64,000 nt of DNA from Bacteroidota bacterium (GTDB lineage: Bacteria > Bacteroidota > Bacteroidia > 2-12-FULL-35-15). Where the stretch lies: NCBI GenBank assembly GCA_023251805.1, contig JAHEYB010000006.1, positions 19,448 to 83,447 of the forward strand, in the 5' to 3' direction. The notes under the pieces are model-generated. The model worked only from the letters and a program-made list of their open reading frames with translations. It was not told where the DNA came from and did no database searches. Position numbers and translations under genes: made by a program. Within the stretch, counting starts at the first letter, position 1, and every line of letters begins with the position of its first letter. Shown here one piece after another: positions 1 to 9,305 of this stretch.

Positions 1-855
1 TGAATAATACAACATCGTTTTTGCATTGTTGATTACCAAATTTGATGGTTGCGAAAAAGTAGATGCAAATGGTAATGATAAATCTACCGCATTAGTGGCG
101 GTATCAATACGAACCAATTTACCTGGCTTTTGTAAAAACGTGTAGGTTGCATCCCATTCTCCCGAACACAATACCCATACTTTCCCTCCGGCATCCATTT
201 TAATACTTCTAGGATTTGCTCCAACATTAATAGTTGTACTCACCGAATTGGTTACTGAATTAATAACCGTTACAACGCTATCATTTGTAAATCCACCACT
301 GCATGCAACATACACTTTGCTTCCAGCCAATACCATTCCTTCTGCTCCATTGCCTGTTGTAATTGTTCCTGTAATTGTTTTTGTAGTTAAATCAATAATT
401 TTAACTGCTCCCGCCATTCCTCCTGAGCCCCACTCAGAAACATATCCCTTTGAAGAATTAATTCCCAAGAAATATCTAGGGTAAGTAAAACCTGTAATTG
501 CTCCGCTACTTGCAAAAGAAGTACCATCAGCTATTTCAACTTTACCGGCATTGTTTACTACAATGTATGCCTTGCTGTTAAATATTTCCATCGACTGAAC
601 AATGTTTCCTAATGGATAACCATTTTTTGCTTCAAAAATATCGTTGGATACTCCACCCGTACTTCTGTTATAAAAATTAATGGTTCCTGTTCCACTTCCA
701 AACGGACCTTCATTTGTAATAAATACTCCTGAAGCATAGGAAGTTCCTCCTGCCCCGCCTCCCGTTGCCGGCTCGGGATCGTCTTTTTTGCAACTTGAAA
801 TAGTAATAGCAGTTGCTAATACACTAAGATAAAATAATTGTTTTGTTTTAATCAT
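1..855 (-). CDS. DUF5074/YncE-like beta-propeller lipoprotein, BtuG-like (C-terminus beyond window)
   Basis: Missed by the ORF track because it runs off the edge. Reverse strand from ATG at 855 reads MIKTKQLFYLSVLATAITISSCKKDDPEP..., a lipobox followed by repeated propeller blades (GVFITNEGPFGSGTGTINFYNR..., NPRSIKMDAGGKVWVLCSGEWD). Lies directly downstream of a btuB-like gene and B12 riboswitch. Confidence 0.75.
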   Translation of the reverse strand, partial: MIKTKQLFYLSVLATAITISSCKKDDPEPATGGGAGGTSYASGVFITNEGPFGSGTGTINFYNRSTGGVSNDIFEAKNGYPLGNIVQSMEIFNSKAYIVVNNAGKVEIADGTSFASSGAITGFTYPRYFLGINSSKGYVSEWGSGGMAGAVKIIDLTTKTITGTITTGNGAEGMVLAGSKVYVACSGGFTNDSVVTVINSVTNSVSTTINVGANPRSIKMDAGGKVWVLCSGEWDATYTFLQKPGKLVRIDTATNAVDLSLPFASTFSQPSNLVINNAKTMLYYS

Positions 856-947
856 GGCTTTGTTTTTAAAATTTAAATAGTTGTACATTTTTGTCTTCAT
901 TTTTTTTATTCACTCAAGTTTTACAAATTGAAATTGATTTTTAATTA

Positions 948-2873
948 TTATTTTGGATTTGGTTGGTTAAATACTAAAGATAAACCCACTTGATAGTTAA
1001 ATAAGGGCATTGCTCTGTATGCCAGAACTTGATACGTTTCTTGCCACACATTGTTGAGCTGAGCAAATATTTTTAGTTTAGAAGTTGACAAAGAAAATGT
1101 TTGTGACACTGAAATGTTGGCTAGCGAATAGGGCTTTAAATAGTTGGAATTATCTGAAAGTGTGTAACGATAGCCTGTATATAGCTGCGTATAATTCAAA
1201 GAAGTTCCTTTATAAATAATACTGGCGCTTCCTTGTGCGTTTTGTATAGGAACATAAATTAATTGCTTTCCTACTGATACATCATTTGCTGTTGCTGCTT
1301 TTTCGTTGGTGGATAATACATAGTTGTACAAACCCGATAGTTGAAACTTAAACTTATTTTTTTCTAAAATAAATTTCACTTTATACTCCACACCACGCGA
1401 CCAAACTTTTAGAACATTTTCGGGCGACCAAATTCCGTATTCATCGGGCAACCAAATAATCCAATTATTTATATCGCGATTAAATGCTGTTGCTCCTAAT
1501 TCCCAAAAAATATTTTTTTTTGAATAGCTATGTTCTAAGCTTGCCTCTTCACTCCATCCTTCTTCTGCTTTCAAATTAGGATTACCGCCTTGTGCCCAAT
1601 ATAAATCGTTGAATGTTGGTAAACGATAATGTTTTGCGGCACTAAGTTTAATCGAAAAATATTTTAGAAATTTTCCTCTTATTCCAATGGAAGGCGAAAA
1701 AGGAATAGCTTTATTTTCCACAAATTCCTCACGAGCGCTAACAACTGCAGTCCAAGAATCATTGTAAGTTTGAATTTTATAACTCGCAAAAATGGAGGTT
1801 CTGTTTTGATGCGGATTCTGAATATAATCTTCCGTAATTGCCTCACTGTAGGTATTATTCAAGCCTATATTGACTATATCAAATTTTGTAATACTGAAGT
1901 TGTTCTCCGCCTCAGTAATAAAAACTTTTGTCCGGCTTTTTGAATCAATATCAATAGAAGAATCTGCAAAAAAAAGATATTCATCAAAATATGCAGCTCT
2001 AACAATTGATTTTATTTTTGCTCCTGTTCGCTGCCACTCTGATGTTAGTCTATACAATTCATCTTTCTGATTTGAAACATTTATATTTTGAGTCATAGAA
2101 GGCGGAATGTTTCTATCATTGAATTGATACCAAAAACGAGTATTTATTTTTTGACGAGAGTTTAGTTGAAAATAATTTTCCTGCATCAAACCATACTCCT
2201 GCAATTCAGCATTGGTTTGCCTTTGCAATGGTTTACCATATTGAGCACTATTGACAAAAGGGAAATCATTTTTAGCATCGTGGTTAAACAGTTTAACAGA
2301 AGAAATAAAACGTTTTTTGCTTATTTCTATTTGTGCTTGCTGCTGTTTATCAGAAAAACTTCCAAAAGTTGTATTCGTTGCAAAAGAAATTCCTCGATTA
2401 TAGATTCCAATATTATTTAAATGAATACTTCCACCAACAGCTCCCGAGCCCCACATTGCACCACCTCCACCATATTGCACTTTTGCCTCATTCATAAAAT
2501 TTGCTGGAATTAATGATAAATCAATTAAACCATTCATCGGACTTTGTAAATTAAAGCCATTCCATAAAACCGCTGTGTGGCTTGCTCCTGCGCCTCTGAA
2601 AGAAGTAGTTGCCAAACTTCCCAAACCATAGGATTTTATAAAAATTTGGCTTTCATTTACAAGAACATCCGCTAGATTATTTGTTGAGTAGCGATTTAAT
2701 AAAGTACTGTCGAATGTTTCGGTTTTAGAAGAATTAGAGAAAAGTATATATTTTGAATCCGACACCTCCACCACATTTAGTTGGGTAGATGAATCGATAG
2801 GGATTTGCTGAGCATAACCGGTTAAGGAAAGCAGAGCAAATGATAACATACAATTAATCTTAAATAAATTCAT
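948..2873 (-). CDS. TonB-dependent receptor, probable cobalamin (BtuB-like)
   Basis: Plug and barrel pattern (ADVLVNESQIFIKSYGLGSLATTSFRGAGASHTAVLWNGFNLQSPMNG). Start chosen at MNLFKINCMLSFALLSLTGYAQ (2873) inside ORF 948..2912. Downstream of a cobalamin riboswitch. Confidence 0.85.
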   Translation of the reverse strand: MNLFKINCMLSFALLSLTGYAQQIPIDSSTQLNVVEVSDSKYILFSNSSKTETFDSTLLNRYSTNNLADVLVNESQIFIKSYGLGSLATTSFRGAGASHTAVLWNGFNLQSPMNGLIDLSLIPANFMNEAKVQYGGGGAMWGSGAVGGSIHLNNIGIYNRGISFATNTTFGSFSDKQQQAQIEISKKRFISSVKLFNHDAKNDFPFVNSAQYGKPLQRQTNAELQEYGLMQENYFQLNSRQKINTRFWYQFNDRNIPPSMTQNINVSNQKDELYRLTSEWQRTGAKIKSIVRAAYFDEYLFFADSSIDIDSKSRTKVFITEAENNFSITKFDIVNIGLNNTYSEAITEDYIQNPHQNRTSIFASYKIQTYNDSWTAVVSAREEFVENKAIPFSPSIGIRGKFLKYFSIKLSAAKHYRLPTFNDLYWAQGGNPNLKAEEGWSEEASLEHSYSKKNIFWELGATAFNRDINNWIIWLPDEYGIWSPENVLKVWSRGVEYKVKFILEKNKFKFQLSGLYNYVLSTNEKAATANDVSVGKQLIYVPIQNAQGSASIIYKGTSLNYTQLYTGYRYTLSDNSNYLKPYSLANISVSQTFSLSTSKLKIFAQLNNVWQETYQVLAYRAMPLFNYQVGLSLVFNQPNPK

Positions 2874-2998
2874 TACAAACGATTTAGCGATAAGCTCAAT
2901 CATAAGCAACAAACGGTAAAATTGTAAGGATAGAAAAATGAAAAATTATTCGTCTACTCTTCGCCTTTTCTCCGAAAGCTACAAATGTTATTTACTTT

Positions 2999-3172
2999 TT
3001 GGCAGGTCTCCTGACTCACTCTAGTGCACCTTCCCATCGGCCTTAGGCAGATAGTGGTTTGTAGAACACATTTTCCTTTCGAAAAGAGCTTACAGTTGCG
3101 GGAACAGTTCTTGATTTCAACAAGATTCCCTTTTAATCCAGACAGTATCTTCTGGAACCAATAGTGATGCAA
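2999..3172 (-). promoter_or_regulatory. Cobalamin (adenosylcobalamin-type) riboswitch
   Basis: Reverse strand contains TTAAAAGGGAATC, TGTTCCCGCAACTGTAAGC and the B12 box GAGTCAGGAGACCTGCC in canonical order, about 130 nt upstream of the btuB-like start. Confidence 0.93.
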
Positions 3173-3300
3173 ATGTAAAAATTTATTTTAAATACAATCA
3201 TTAAAATTACATTTGTGCAATTAATACCGATACGGAATCTGTAATAGTCCAATCCGAAAAAAATCGGATGGCCTATAACAGCTTATCTATAGGCATTTAC

Positions 3301-3346
3301 AATACTTGGTAAGAAATAGCCTTTGGACTATTTCTTACCAAGTATT
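3301..3346. repeat. Perfect 19-bp stem / 8-nt loop hairpin
   Basis: AATACTTGGTAAGAAATAG - CCTTTGGA - CTATTTCTTACCAAGTATT, ending 14 nt before the ATG of the 3361 gene. Confidence 0.9.
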
Positions 3347-3360
3347 GATATAACAAATAA

Positions 3361-3894
3361 ATGGAACAACATAAATTCATATACATAGCGTATAACAAAC
3401 CGGCAGGAATTGTTTGTACCACCGAAAAAATTGAAGGGAATATTATTCAAGCGGTTGGACACAAAGAAAATATTCTTCCTGTTGGCCGCTTGGACAAAGA
3501 TTCGGAAGGCTTAATATTATTGACAAATAATGGAGCTATTATTAATAAAATTATTCATCCCGACTTTGAGCACGAAAAAGAATACGTGGTAACATTAAAT
3601 CTTCCTTTGCGAAATCAGTTTTTAAAACAAATGGCGGAAGGAATAAAATTGGATGATATAAAAACAAAACCGTGTAAAATAAAAGCAGAAGCAAATACAA
3701 AACGCGTATTTCGTATTATTCTCAAACAGGGCTTAAACAGGCAGATTCGCAGAATGTGTGCTGCTTGTGACTATCAAGTAATAAAATTACAGAGAGTACG
3801 AATTATGAATATAAAATTGGATAAATTAAAGTTGGGTGAATGGAGAGATTTAACGGAAGATGAAGTGGCGGAATTATTTTTACAATTAGGATAA
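3361..3894 (+). CDS. 23S rRNA pseudouridine synthase, RluE/RluF family
   Basis: YNKPAGIVCTT, LPVGRLDKDSEGLILLTNNG, GLNRQIRRMCAACDYQVIKLQRVRI motifs; no N-terminal S4 domain. Confidence 0.88.
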   Translation: MEQHKFIYIAYNKPAGIVCTTEKIEGNIIQAVGHKENILPVGRLDKDSEGLILLTNNGAIINKIIHPDFEHEKEYVVTLNLPLRNQFLKQMAEGIKLDDIKTKPCKIKAEANTKRVFRIILKQGLNRQIRRMCAACDYQVIKLQRVRIMNIKLDKLKLGEWRDLTEDEVAELFLQLG

Positions 3895-3910
3895 TTCCTA
3901 AACAAACATA

Positions 3911-3945
3911 AAAAAAAGACCTCGATTGCTCGAGGTCTTTTTTTT
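3911..3945. terminator. Bidirectional intrinsic terminator
   Basis: A7-GACCTCGA-TTGC-TCGAGGTC-T8 between convergent genes. Confidence 0.93.
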
Positions 3946-3963
3946 ATATAAATTTTCTACTTA

Positions 3964-4893
3964 CTAGAAGTGGAAAGTTACTTTTAATGAACCAGTTCCT
4001 GTGTTAGAACCTCTTAAACCAAAAATAGTACCTTGGTTTAAATCAGTATCAAAACCGAATTTAGAAGAACCAGAAGTTACTGTTTCAACTTCACCAGTTG
4101 TTGGACCAGTACCACCAGTAGTTTCAACTACTGATTTTCCTTTACCAGACATTTGGTAACCAATTCCCCAACCATACTCAGCACCTACTGCGATTTTTGG
4201 GAAAATGAAATACTCAGCACCAATGAATCCACGAACTCCTAAACCGAAAGTCATACCTGACTTAGAAGACAATGAACGTGATGCAGCAGGACCTACAGAA
4301 GAAACAGCACCAGTTGATGTGTTCCAAGTTGTAGATGTTGGAGTTGCAGTTTGTCCAGCAGCTGTTGGATTTCCTGTCATTGTGTTACCATACTCCATTT
4401 TCATAGATGAGCTAGAAATCCAAATCATCGCATCAGCACCATAGTACCCTTGCAAACGAGTTTTTCCTCTTCTCATTTCTTTACCAACACCAATAGCGAT
4501 GTTTGTATTTTTCATTTTAAATTTATCTTCAACCATTCCTGTTGTAGCAGGGAATACTGGCACAGTAACATCTGCGTCATCAGTAACCATGTTTTTGTAA
4601 GTTTGGTTAGTGAAACCCAAACGTACCAACACTCTGTAAGCATTTTTTTCATCGATGAATTTTTTTCCGATGATAGTTTGGTTGTTGTTCAACCATCCTG
4701 TTGCTGGAGCACTGTTTGAAGTATTACCATTAAATGCATTTCCTACAAATTGAAAGATAGGATCTGCATCCATAGAGATAGCCCAATCTTCAGCCTCAGG
4801 CAAAATTGGCTCACCTTTTTTAGACGTTAAGTCTTGCGCGAAAGCACTTGTTACGCCAAATGCTAAAGCAATCATTAGTACTGATTTTTTCAT
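3964..4893 (-). CDS. Outer-membrane beta-barrel protein
   Basis: Signal peptide MKKSVLMIALAFGVTSAFAQ, glycine/aromatic alternating strands, C-terminal aromatic residue (VTFHF). Confidence 0.7.
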   Translation of the reverse strand: MKKSVLMIALAFGVTSAFAQDLTSKKGEPILPEAEDWAISMDADPIFQFVGNAFNGNTSNSAPATGWLNNNQTIIGKKFIDEKNAYRVLVRLGFTNQTYKNMVTDDADVTVPVFPATTGMVEDKFKMKNTNIAIGVGKEMRRGKTRLQGYYGADAMIWISSSSMKMEYGNTMTGNPTAAGQTATPTSTTWNTSTGAVSSVGPAASRSLSSKSGMTFGLGVRGFIGAEYFIFPKIAVGAEYGWGIGYQMSGKGKSVVETTGGTGPTTGEVETVTSGSSKFGFDTDLNQGTIFGLRGSNTGTGSLKVTFHF

Positions 4894-5035
4894 AGTTTTT
4901 GTTGTTTAGTTTAAATTAAATTAAAAATTTTTAATAATCAATTTTAAAATTCAGTGGTACAAAGATAAACATTAATTCTAATCCAACAACTTATTAACAA
5001 TATGTTTGTTTTTAACACTTAATTGTTAATAACCC

Positions 5036-5686
5036 CTAATCGCCCCATTCCTTATCCTCTAGCAAGGGAACGAACTTGAACTCCCCATATTCAACCTTTT
5101 CGAACTTTTTAGGACCTACTTTCTTAATTAAGGTCATTATTTGAACCTTATCACCCAACGGAATCACCAAAATACCCCCTATTTTAAGCTGATCAAGCAA
5201 TGCATCCGGAATAATAGGGGCTCCTGCTGTTATAATAATCTTGTTGAATGGCGCGAAAATAGGCAATCCTTTGTATCCATCACCATAAAAAAACTTGGGA
5301 TTGTATCCAATTGTAGGCAAAAAAGCCTTTGTTAAGTCGAAAAGTGCTTTTTGGCGCTCTATCGTATACACTTTTACGCCCATTTCCAGCAATACAGCCG
5401 TTTGATAGCCCGAACCTGTTCCAATTTCCAATACTTTTTCACCTTTTTTGAGTTCTAAAAGCTCTGTTTGAAAGGCAACGGTATGCGGCCGAGAAATTGT
5501 TTGTCCCGAGCCTATTGGAAAGGCAATGTCTTCATACGCTCTTTCTATAAAAGAACTATTTAAGAATAAATGTCTGGGAACTGCTTCAATTGCTTTTAAC
5601 ACCTCAGCACCTTCTATTCCTTTTTCTTTTAGCAAGACTGCTAATTGTCTTCTTAACCCTTTATGCCTGTATGTATCGTTTGTCAT
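5036..5686 (-). CDS. pcm: Protein-L-isoaspartate O-methyltransferase
   Basis: AVPRHLFL..., GQTISRPHTVAFQTELL, VLEIGTGSGYQTAVLLEMG, ITAGAPIIPDALLDQL. Confidence 0.93.
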   Translation of the reverse strand: MTNDTYRHKGLRRQLAVLLKEKGIEGAEVLKAIEAVPRHLFLNSSFIERAYEDIAFPIGSGQTISRPHTVAFQTELLELKKGEKVLEIGTGSGYQTAVLLEMGVKVYTIERQKALFDLTKAFLPTIGYNPKFFYGDGYKGLPIFAPFNKIIITAGAPIIPDALLDQLKIGGILVIPLGDKVQIMTLIKKVGPKKFEKVEYGEFKFVPLLEDKEWGD

Positions 5687-5793
5687 ATCTATTTCTAGGG
5701 CACGAAATTAACAATTGTCTACTTATAATTAAGAGTATTTTTTCAAGAAGCGATTGTGGAAAAAAGTATTTTTGTGGCAAATCAAGGTATTTT

Positions 5794-6801
5794 ATGATAA
5801 AAATAGGCGTTTTAGGAGCTGGTCATCTTGGCAAAATTCATATCCGTTTGTTAAAAGAAATAGAACAATATGAACTCGTTGGTTTTTTCGATTCCAATGC
5901 AGAAGCAGCAAAAGAAGTGGAAAAAGAATTTGGAGTAAAAGCATTTAGTTCTATTGAAAGCCTTATCGAACAAGTGGATGCAGTTGATATTGTTACTCCA
6001 ACTATTACCCATTATGAATGTGCCTCAAAAGCAATCAAAAGCTCAAAACATATTTTTATTGAAAAACCGGTTACCAATACAATTGAAGAAGCCAAAAGTT
6101 TAAAAGGCTTGTCAAAAGAAGCAAATGTGCATGTGCAAGTTGGGCATGTAGAAAGATTTAATCCTGCTTTTATTGCTGCACGAGATTTTTGTTCCAACCC
6201 AATGTTTATTGAAACACATCGATTGGCACAATTTAACCCAAGAGGAACGGATGTATCAGTGGTGCTGGATTTAATGATTCACGACATTGATATTATTTTG
6301 AGTGTTGTAAAATCCAACATCAAGCGCATCAGCGCAAGCGGTGTGGCTGTTGTGAGTGAAACTCCGGATATTGCCAATGCCCGCATTGAATTTGACAACG
6401 GCTGTGTGGCCAACTTAACCGCCAGCAGAATTTCAATGAAAAATATGCGCAAATCACGCTTTTTTCAAAAAGATGCTTACATTTCGGTCGATTTTCTTGA
6501 CAAAAAGGTAGACGTGATACGCTTAAACGATGTGGAAGGTGAAATTGACCCATTGGCAGTAACCATTGATTTGGGCCATGGCAAAGTTTCTAAACAAATT
6601 TATTTCGAAAATCCAACTATTTTACCCACCAACGCAATAAAAATGGAGCTCGAGACGTTTGCTGATTCAATAATCAGCAACACTACTCCTTTAGTAAGTA
6701 TTGATGACGGTTATAAGGCTTTGGATGTAGCTTATAAAATAATTGAAAAAATGAAGCTAACATCTAATTTTGCTGAAGAACAAGGAGTATCAAACAATTA
6801 A
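5794..6801 (+). CDS. Gfo/Idh/MocA family oxidoreductase
   Basis: MIKIGVLGAGHLGKIHIRLLKE nucleotide-binding start, HIFIEKPVTN, DLMIHDIDI. ATG 5794 preferred over the ORF-track start 5590. Confidence 0.88.
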   Translation: MIKIGVLGAGHLGKIHIRLLKEIEQYELVGFFDSNAEAAKEVEKEFGVKAFSSIESLIEQVDAVDIVTPTITHYECASKAIKSSKHIFIEKPVTNTIEEAKSLKGLSKEANVHVQVGHVERFNPAFIAARDFCSNPMFIETHRLAQFNPRGTDVSVVLDLMIHDIDIILSVVKSNIKRISASGVAVVSETPDIANARIEFDNGCVANLTASRISMKNMRKSRFFQKDAYISVDFLDKKVDVIRLNDVEGEIDPLAVTIDLGHGKVSKQIYFENPTILPTNAIKMELETFADSIISNTTPLVSIDDGYKALDVAYKIIEKMKLTSNFAEEQGVSNN

Positions 6802-6802
6802 A

Positions 6803-7672
6803 ATGAATTCAACTTACAAATTTTTTCTTTCCATTTGCATTTTTGCGACTGTCCTTATAAGTTCCTGCGAGCTGTATAATCCCGCAGAGCCTATTCCCGG
6901 CTATATTCACATCGATAAATTTAATTTAAACACTACATATTCAACCGAGGGAAGTAATTCTCATAAAATTACCGATGCTTGGGTTTATATTGATGACCAA
7001 ATTGTGGGCTGTTTTGAATTGCCTGCTACTTTTCCGGTGATAGCAGAAGGCGTGCATAAAATAAAACTTATTCCCGGAATTAAAGTGAACGGAATTGCTT
7101 CCAATAGAGGTCAGTATCCATATTATACAAGTTATGAGCAAGACGTTAATTTTGAGGCTGGTAAGAGCATTACATTAAGTCCTACTATAACATATAAATC
7201 CACAACAAATTTTGTATATCTCAACGATTTTGAAGCGGCAGGATTCACCATCGATACAACCAATTATTCTGATACTACATTGCAACTATTAGTCTCGCCC
7301 GACCCGAATGTTTATGAAGGTGCAAAATCAGCTATTGGGTATACCGATGCCACTAAAACTCGCTTTGAGTGTGCAACTACTTCCAACTTTGTTTTACCTC
7401 ACGGTGGCGCTCCCATATTTCTTGAATTTAATTACAAATGCAATCATGAAGTAGTGGTGAGTATTATTGCTTATGGTACAGCGACTTTAGAGCAGTTTGA
7501 AGTTATTCGCTTAAACCCTAGTGCCAATTGGAATAAAATATATGTTTATTTAACGCCCACTGTTAGCGCCACCTACTCTGCTGTTGATTACAAACTTGTT
7601 TGGGGAATGCACGACCAATCAGGCTCCGACAGCTCAGTTGTTTTACTGGATAACATCAAACTCATAAAATAA
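6803..7672 (+). CDS. Lipoprotein of unknown function
   Basis: MNSTYKFFLSICIFATVLISSCELYNPAEP lipobox; start at 6803 inside ORF 6770..7672. Confidence 0.65.
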   Translation: MNSTYKFFLSICIFATVLISSCELYNPAEPIPGYIHIDKFNLNTTYSTEGSNSHKITDAWVYIDDQIVGCFELPATFPVIAEGVHKIKLIPGIKVNGIASNRGQYPYYTSYEQDVNFEAGKSITLSPTITYKSTTNFVYLNDFEAAGFTIDTTNYSDTTLQLLVSPDPNVYEGAKSAIGYTDATKTRFECATTSNFVLPHGGAPIFLEFNYKCNHEVVVSIIAYGTATLEQFEVIRLNPSANWNKIYVYLTPTVSATYSAVDYKLVWGMHDQSGSDSSVVLLDNIKLIK

Positions 7673-7703
7673 AGCAGACCGAATCTCCAAACGAAGATGT
7701 TTT

Positions 7704-9125
7704 ATGAATAAAAAGCTACAAGTCCTCAAATATCTTATTGCCGATATTTCAGCCGCAATGCTGGCTTGGGCATTGTTTTTTACTTTCCGAAAAATTTATA
7801 TTGAAACTGCAAAATTTGGAAAACCTGTTCCTTTAGTTTATGACGAACAATACTATTGGGGCTTGGTTTTTATCCCAATTTTCTGGATATTGATGTATTA
7901 CCTTACCGGAACGTACAAAGAAATCTATCGCAAGTCGCGTTTAAAGGAGATAGGACAAACGTTTTTACTTTCTATTATTGGTGTTTTAATCATCTTTTTC
8001 GCGCTTTTGTTGGATGATGCAATTGTTTCCTACAAAAATTATTACCAAAGCATTATCACTCTTTTCCTTTTACACTTTGGTTTTACAGCCTTTTTCAGAG
8101 TCATTCTTTCCTCTATTACCAATTACAGAATTCACAATAGAATTATTGGTTTTAATACGCTTTTGGTAGGAAGTAATGAAAATGCTTTAAAACTTTTCAC
8201 AGAGATGCAAAGTCAGCAAAAATCCTCCGGATATAAATTTGTAGGCTTTGTGCACATTGATAATAAAAATGGTTTCTCACAAGAGTTAAAAAAGACTTTA
8301 CCTCACTTAGGTGAACTATCTGATTTAAAGAATCTTATAACTTCTCATAAAATCGAAGAGGTGATCATTGCCATTGAATCATTTGAACATGAAAATATAG
8401 GTAAAATTGTAAACGAATTGGACTATCGTGGACTCATCATCAAAGTGATTCCCGATATGTATGATATCTTATCAGGCTCCGTAAAAATGACCTCTATTTT
8501 TGGAGCACCATTGATTGAGATTTCCCGAGAGATAATGCCTACTTGGGAACAATCGCTAAAACGAATAATGGATATTTCGGTGTCTTTAATTGTATTGCTG
8601 CTTTTCAGCTGGGTGTATATCATTGTTGCAATAGCAGTGAAAGTAACGTCCAAAGGGCCTATTTTTTACAGCCACGAGCGCATCGGATGGCACGGAAAAC
8701 CCTTTATGATACATAAGTTCCGTTCCATGCTCATTGATGCAGAAAAAGCTGGTCCGGCACTTTCAAGTAAACTAGACCCGCGTATTACGCCTTTGGGCCG
8801 TTTTCTTAGAAAAGTTCGTTTGGATGAAATTCCTCAATTCTACAATGTTATTATAGGTGAAATGAGCATTGTTGGTCCACGCCCCGAACGACAATTCTTC
8901 ATCGATCAAATTGTATTGAAAGCTCCTCACTACAAGCATTTGCATAAAGTACGCCCCGGAATCACATCGTGGGGACAAGTAAAATATGGTTATGCCGAGA
9001 ATGTAGAAGAAATGGTACAACGTTTAAAATATGATATCATTTACATCGAAAATATGTCTCTTGCAGTTGATGTAAAGATTTTAATTTATACTGCTTTGAT
9101 TGTGATTCAAGGAAGAGGGAAGTAA
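7704..9125 (+). CDS. Exopolysaccharide biosynthesis polyprenyl glycosylphosphotransferase (WcaJ/WbaP-like)
   Basis: N-terminal TM helices, then KRIMDISVSLIVLLLFS, YSHERIGWHGKPFMIHKFRSM, RFLRKVRLDEIPQFYNVIIGEMSIVGPRPE, RPGITSWGQVKYGY. Confidence 0.92.
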   Translation: MNKKLQVLKYLIADISAAMLAWALFFTFRKIYIETAKFGKPVPLVYDEQYYWGLVFIPIFWILMYYLTGTYKEIYRKSRLKEIGQTFLLSIIGVLIIFFALLLDDAIVSYKNYYQSIITLFLLHFGFTAFFRVILSSITNYRIHNRIIGFNTLLVGSNENALKLFTEMQSQQKSSGYKFVGFVHIDNKNGFSQELKKTLPHLGELSDLKNLITSHKIEEVIIAIESFEHENIGKIVNELDYRGLIIKVIPDMYDILSGSVKMTSIFGAPLIEISREIMPTWEQSLKRIMDISVSLIVLLLFSWVYIIVAIAVKVTSKGPIFYSHERIGWHGKPFMIHKFRSMLIDAEKAGPALSSKLDPRITPLGRFLRKVRLDEIPQFYNVIIGEMSIVGPRPERQFFIDQIVLKAPHYKHLHKVRPGITSWGQVKYGYAENVEEMVQRLKYDIIYIENMSLAVDVKILIYTALIVIQGRGK

Positions 9126-9126
9126 G

Positions 9127-9302
9127 ACTACAAATTACGAATTTTAACGAATTACGAATCTGTGTGTATTTTATTTGCCTTTGATTTAAAACCCAATCAA
9201 TACTAATCTATAATTGTAAACATATATTTAATAATTTAGCAAAAATTAAATTCACATCGAATTACAATTATTCGTAATTCGTTAAAATTCGTAATTCGTA
9301 GT
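9127..9302. repeat. Long inverted repeat, 33-bp arms
   Basis: 9127-9159 ACTACAAATTACGAATTTTAACGAATTACGAAT is the reverse complement of 9270-9302 with one mismatch. Confidence 0.92.
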
Positions 9303-9305
9303 AAC

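Noticed and set aside
248-484. 78-aa plus ORF
   Set aside because: Antisense to the left-edge beta-propeller lipoprotein.
2954-3172. 72-aa minus ORF
   Set aside because: Coincides with the cobalamin riboswitch; not a protein.
5590-5793. N-terminal extension of the Gfo/Idh/MocA ORF
   Set aside because: Overlaps pcm on the other strand; the dinucleotide-binding fold begins at MIKIGVLGAG (5794).
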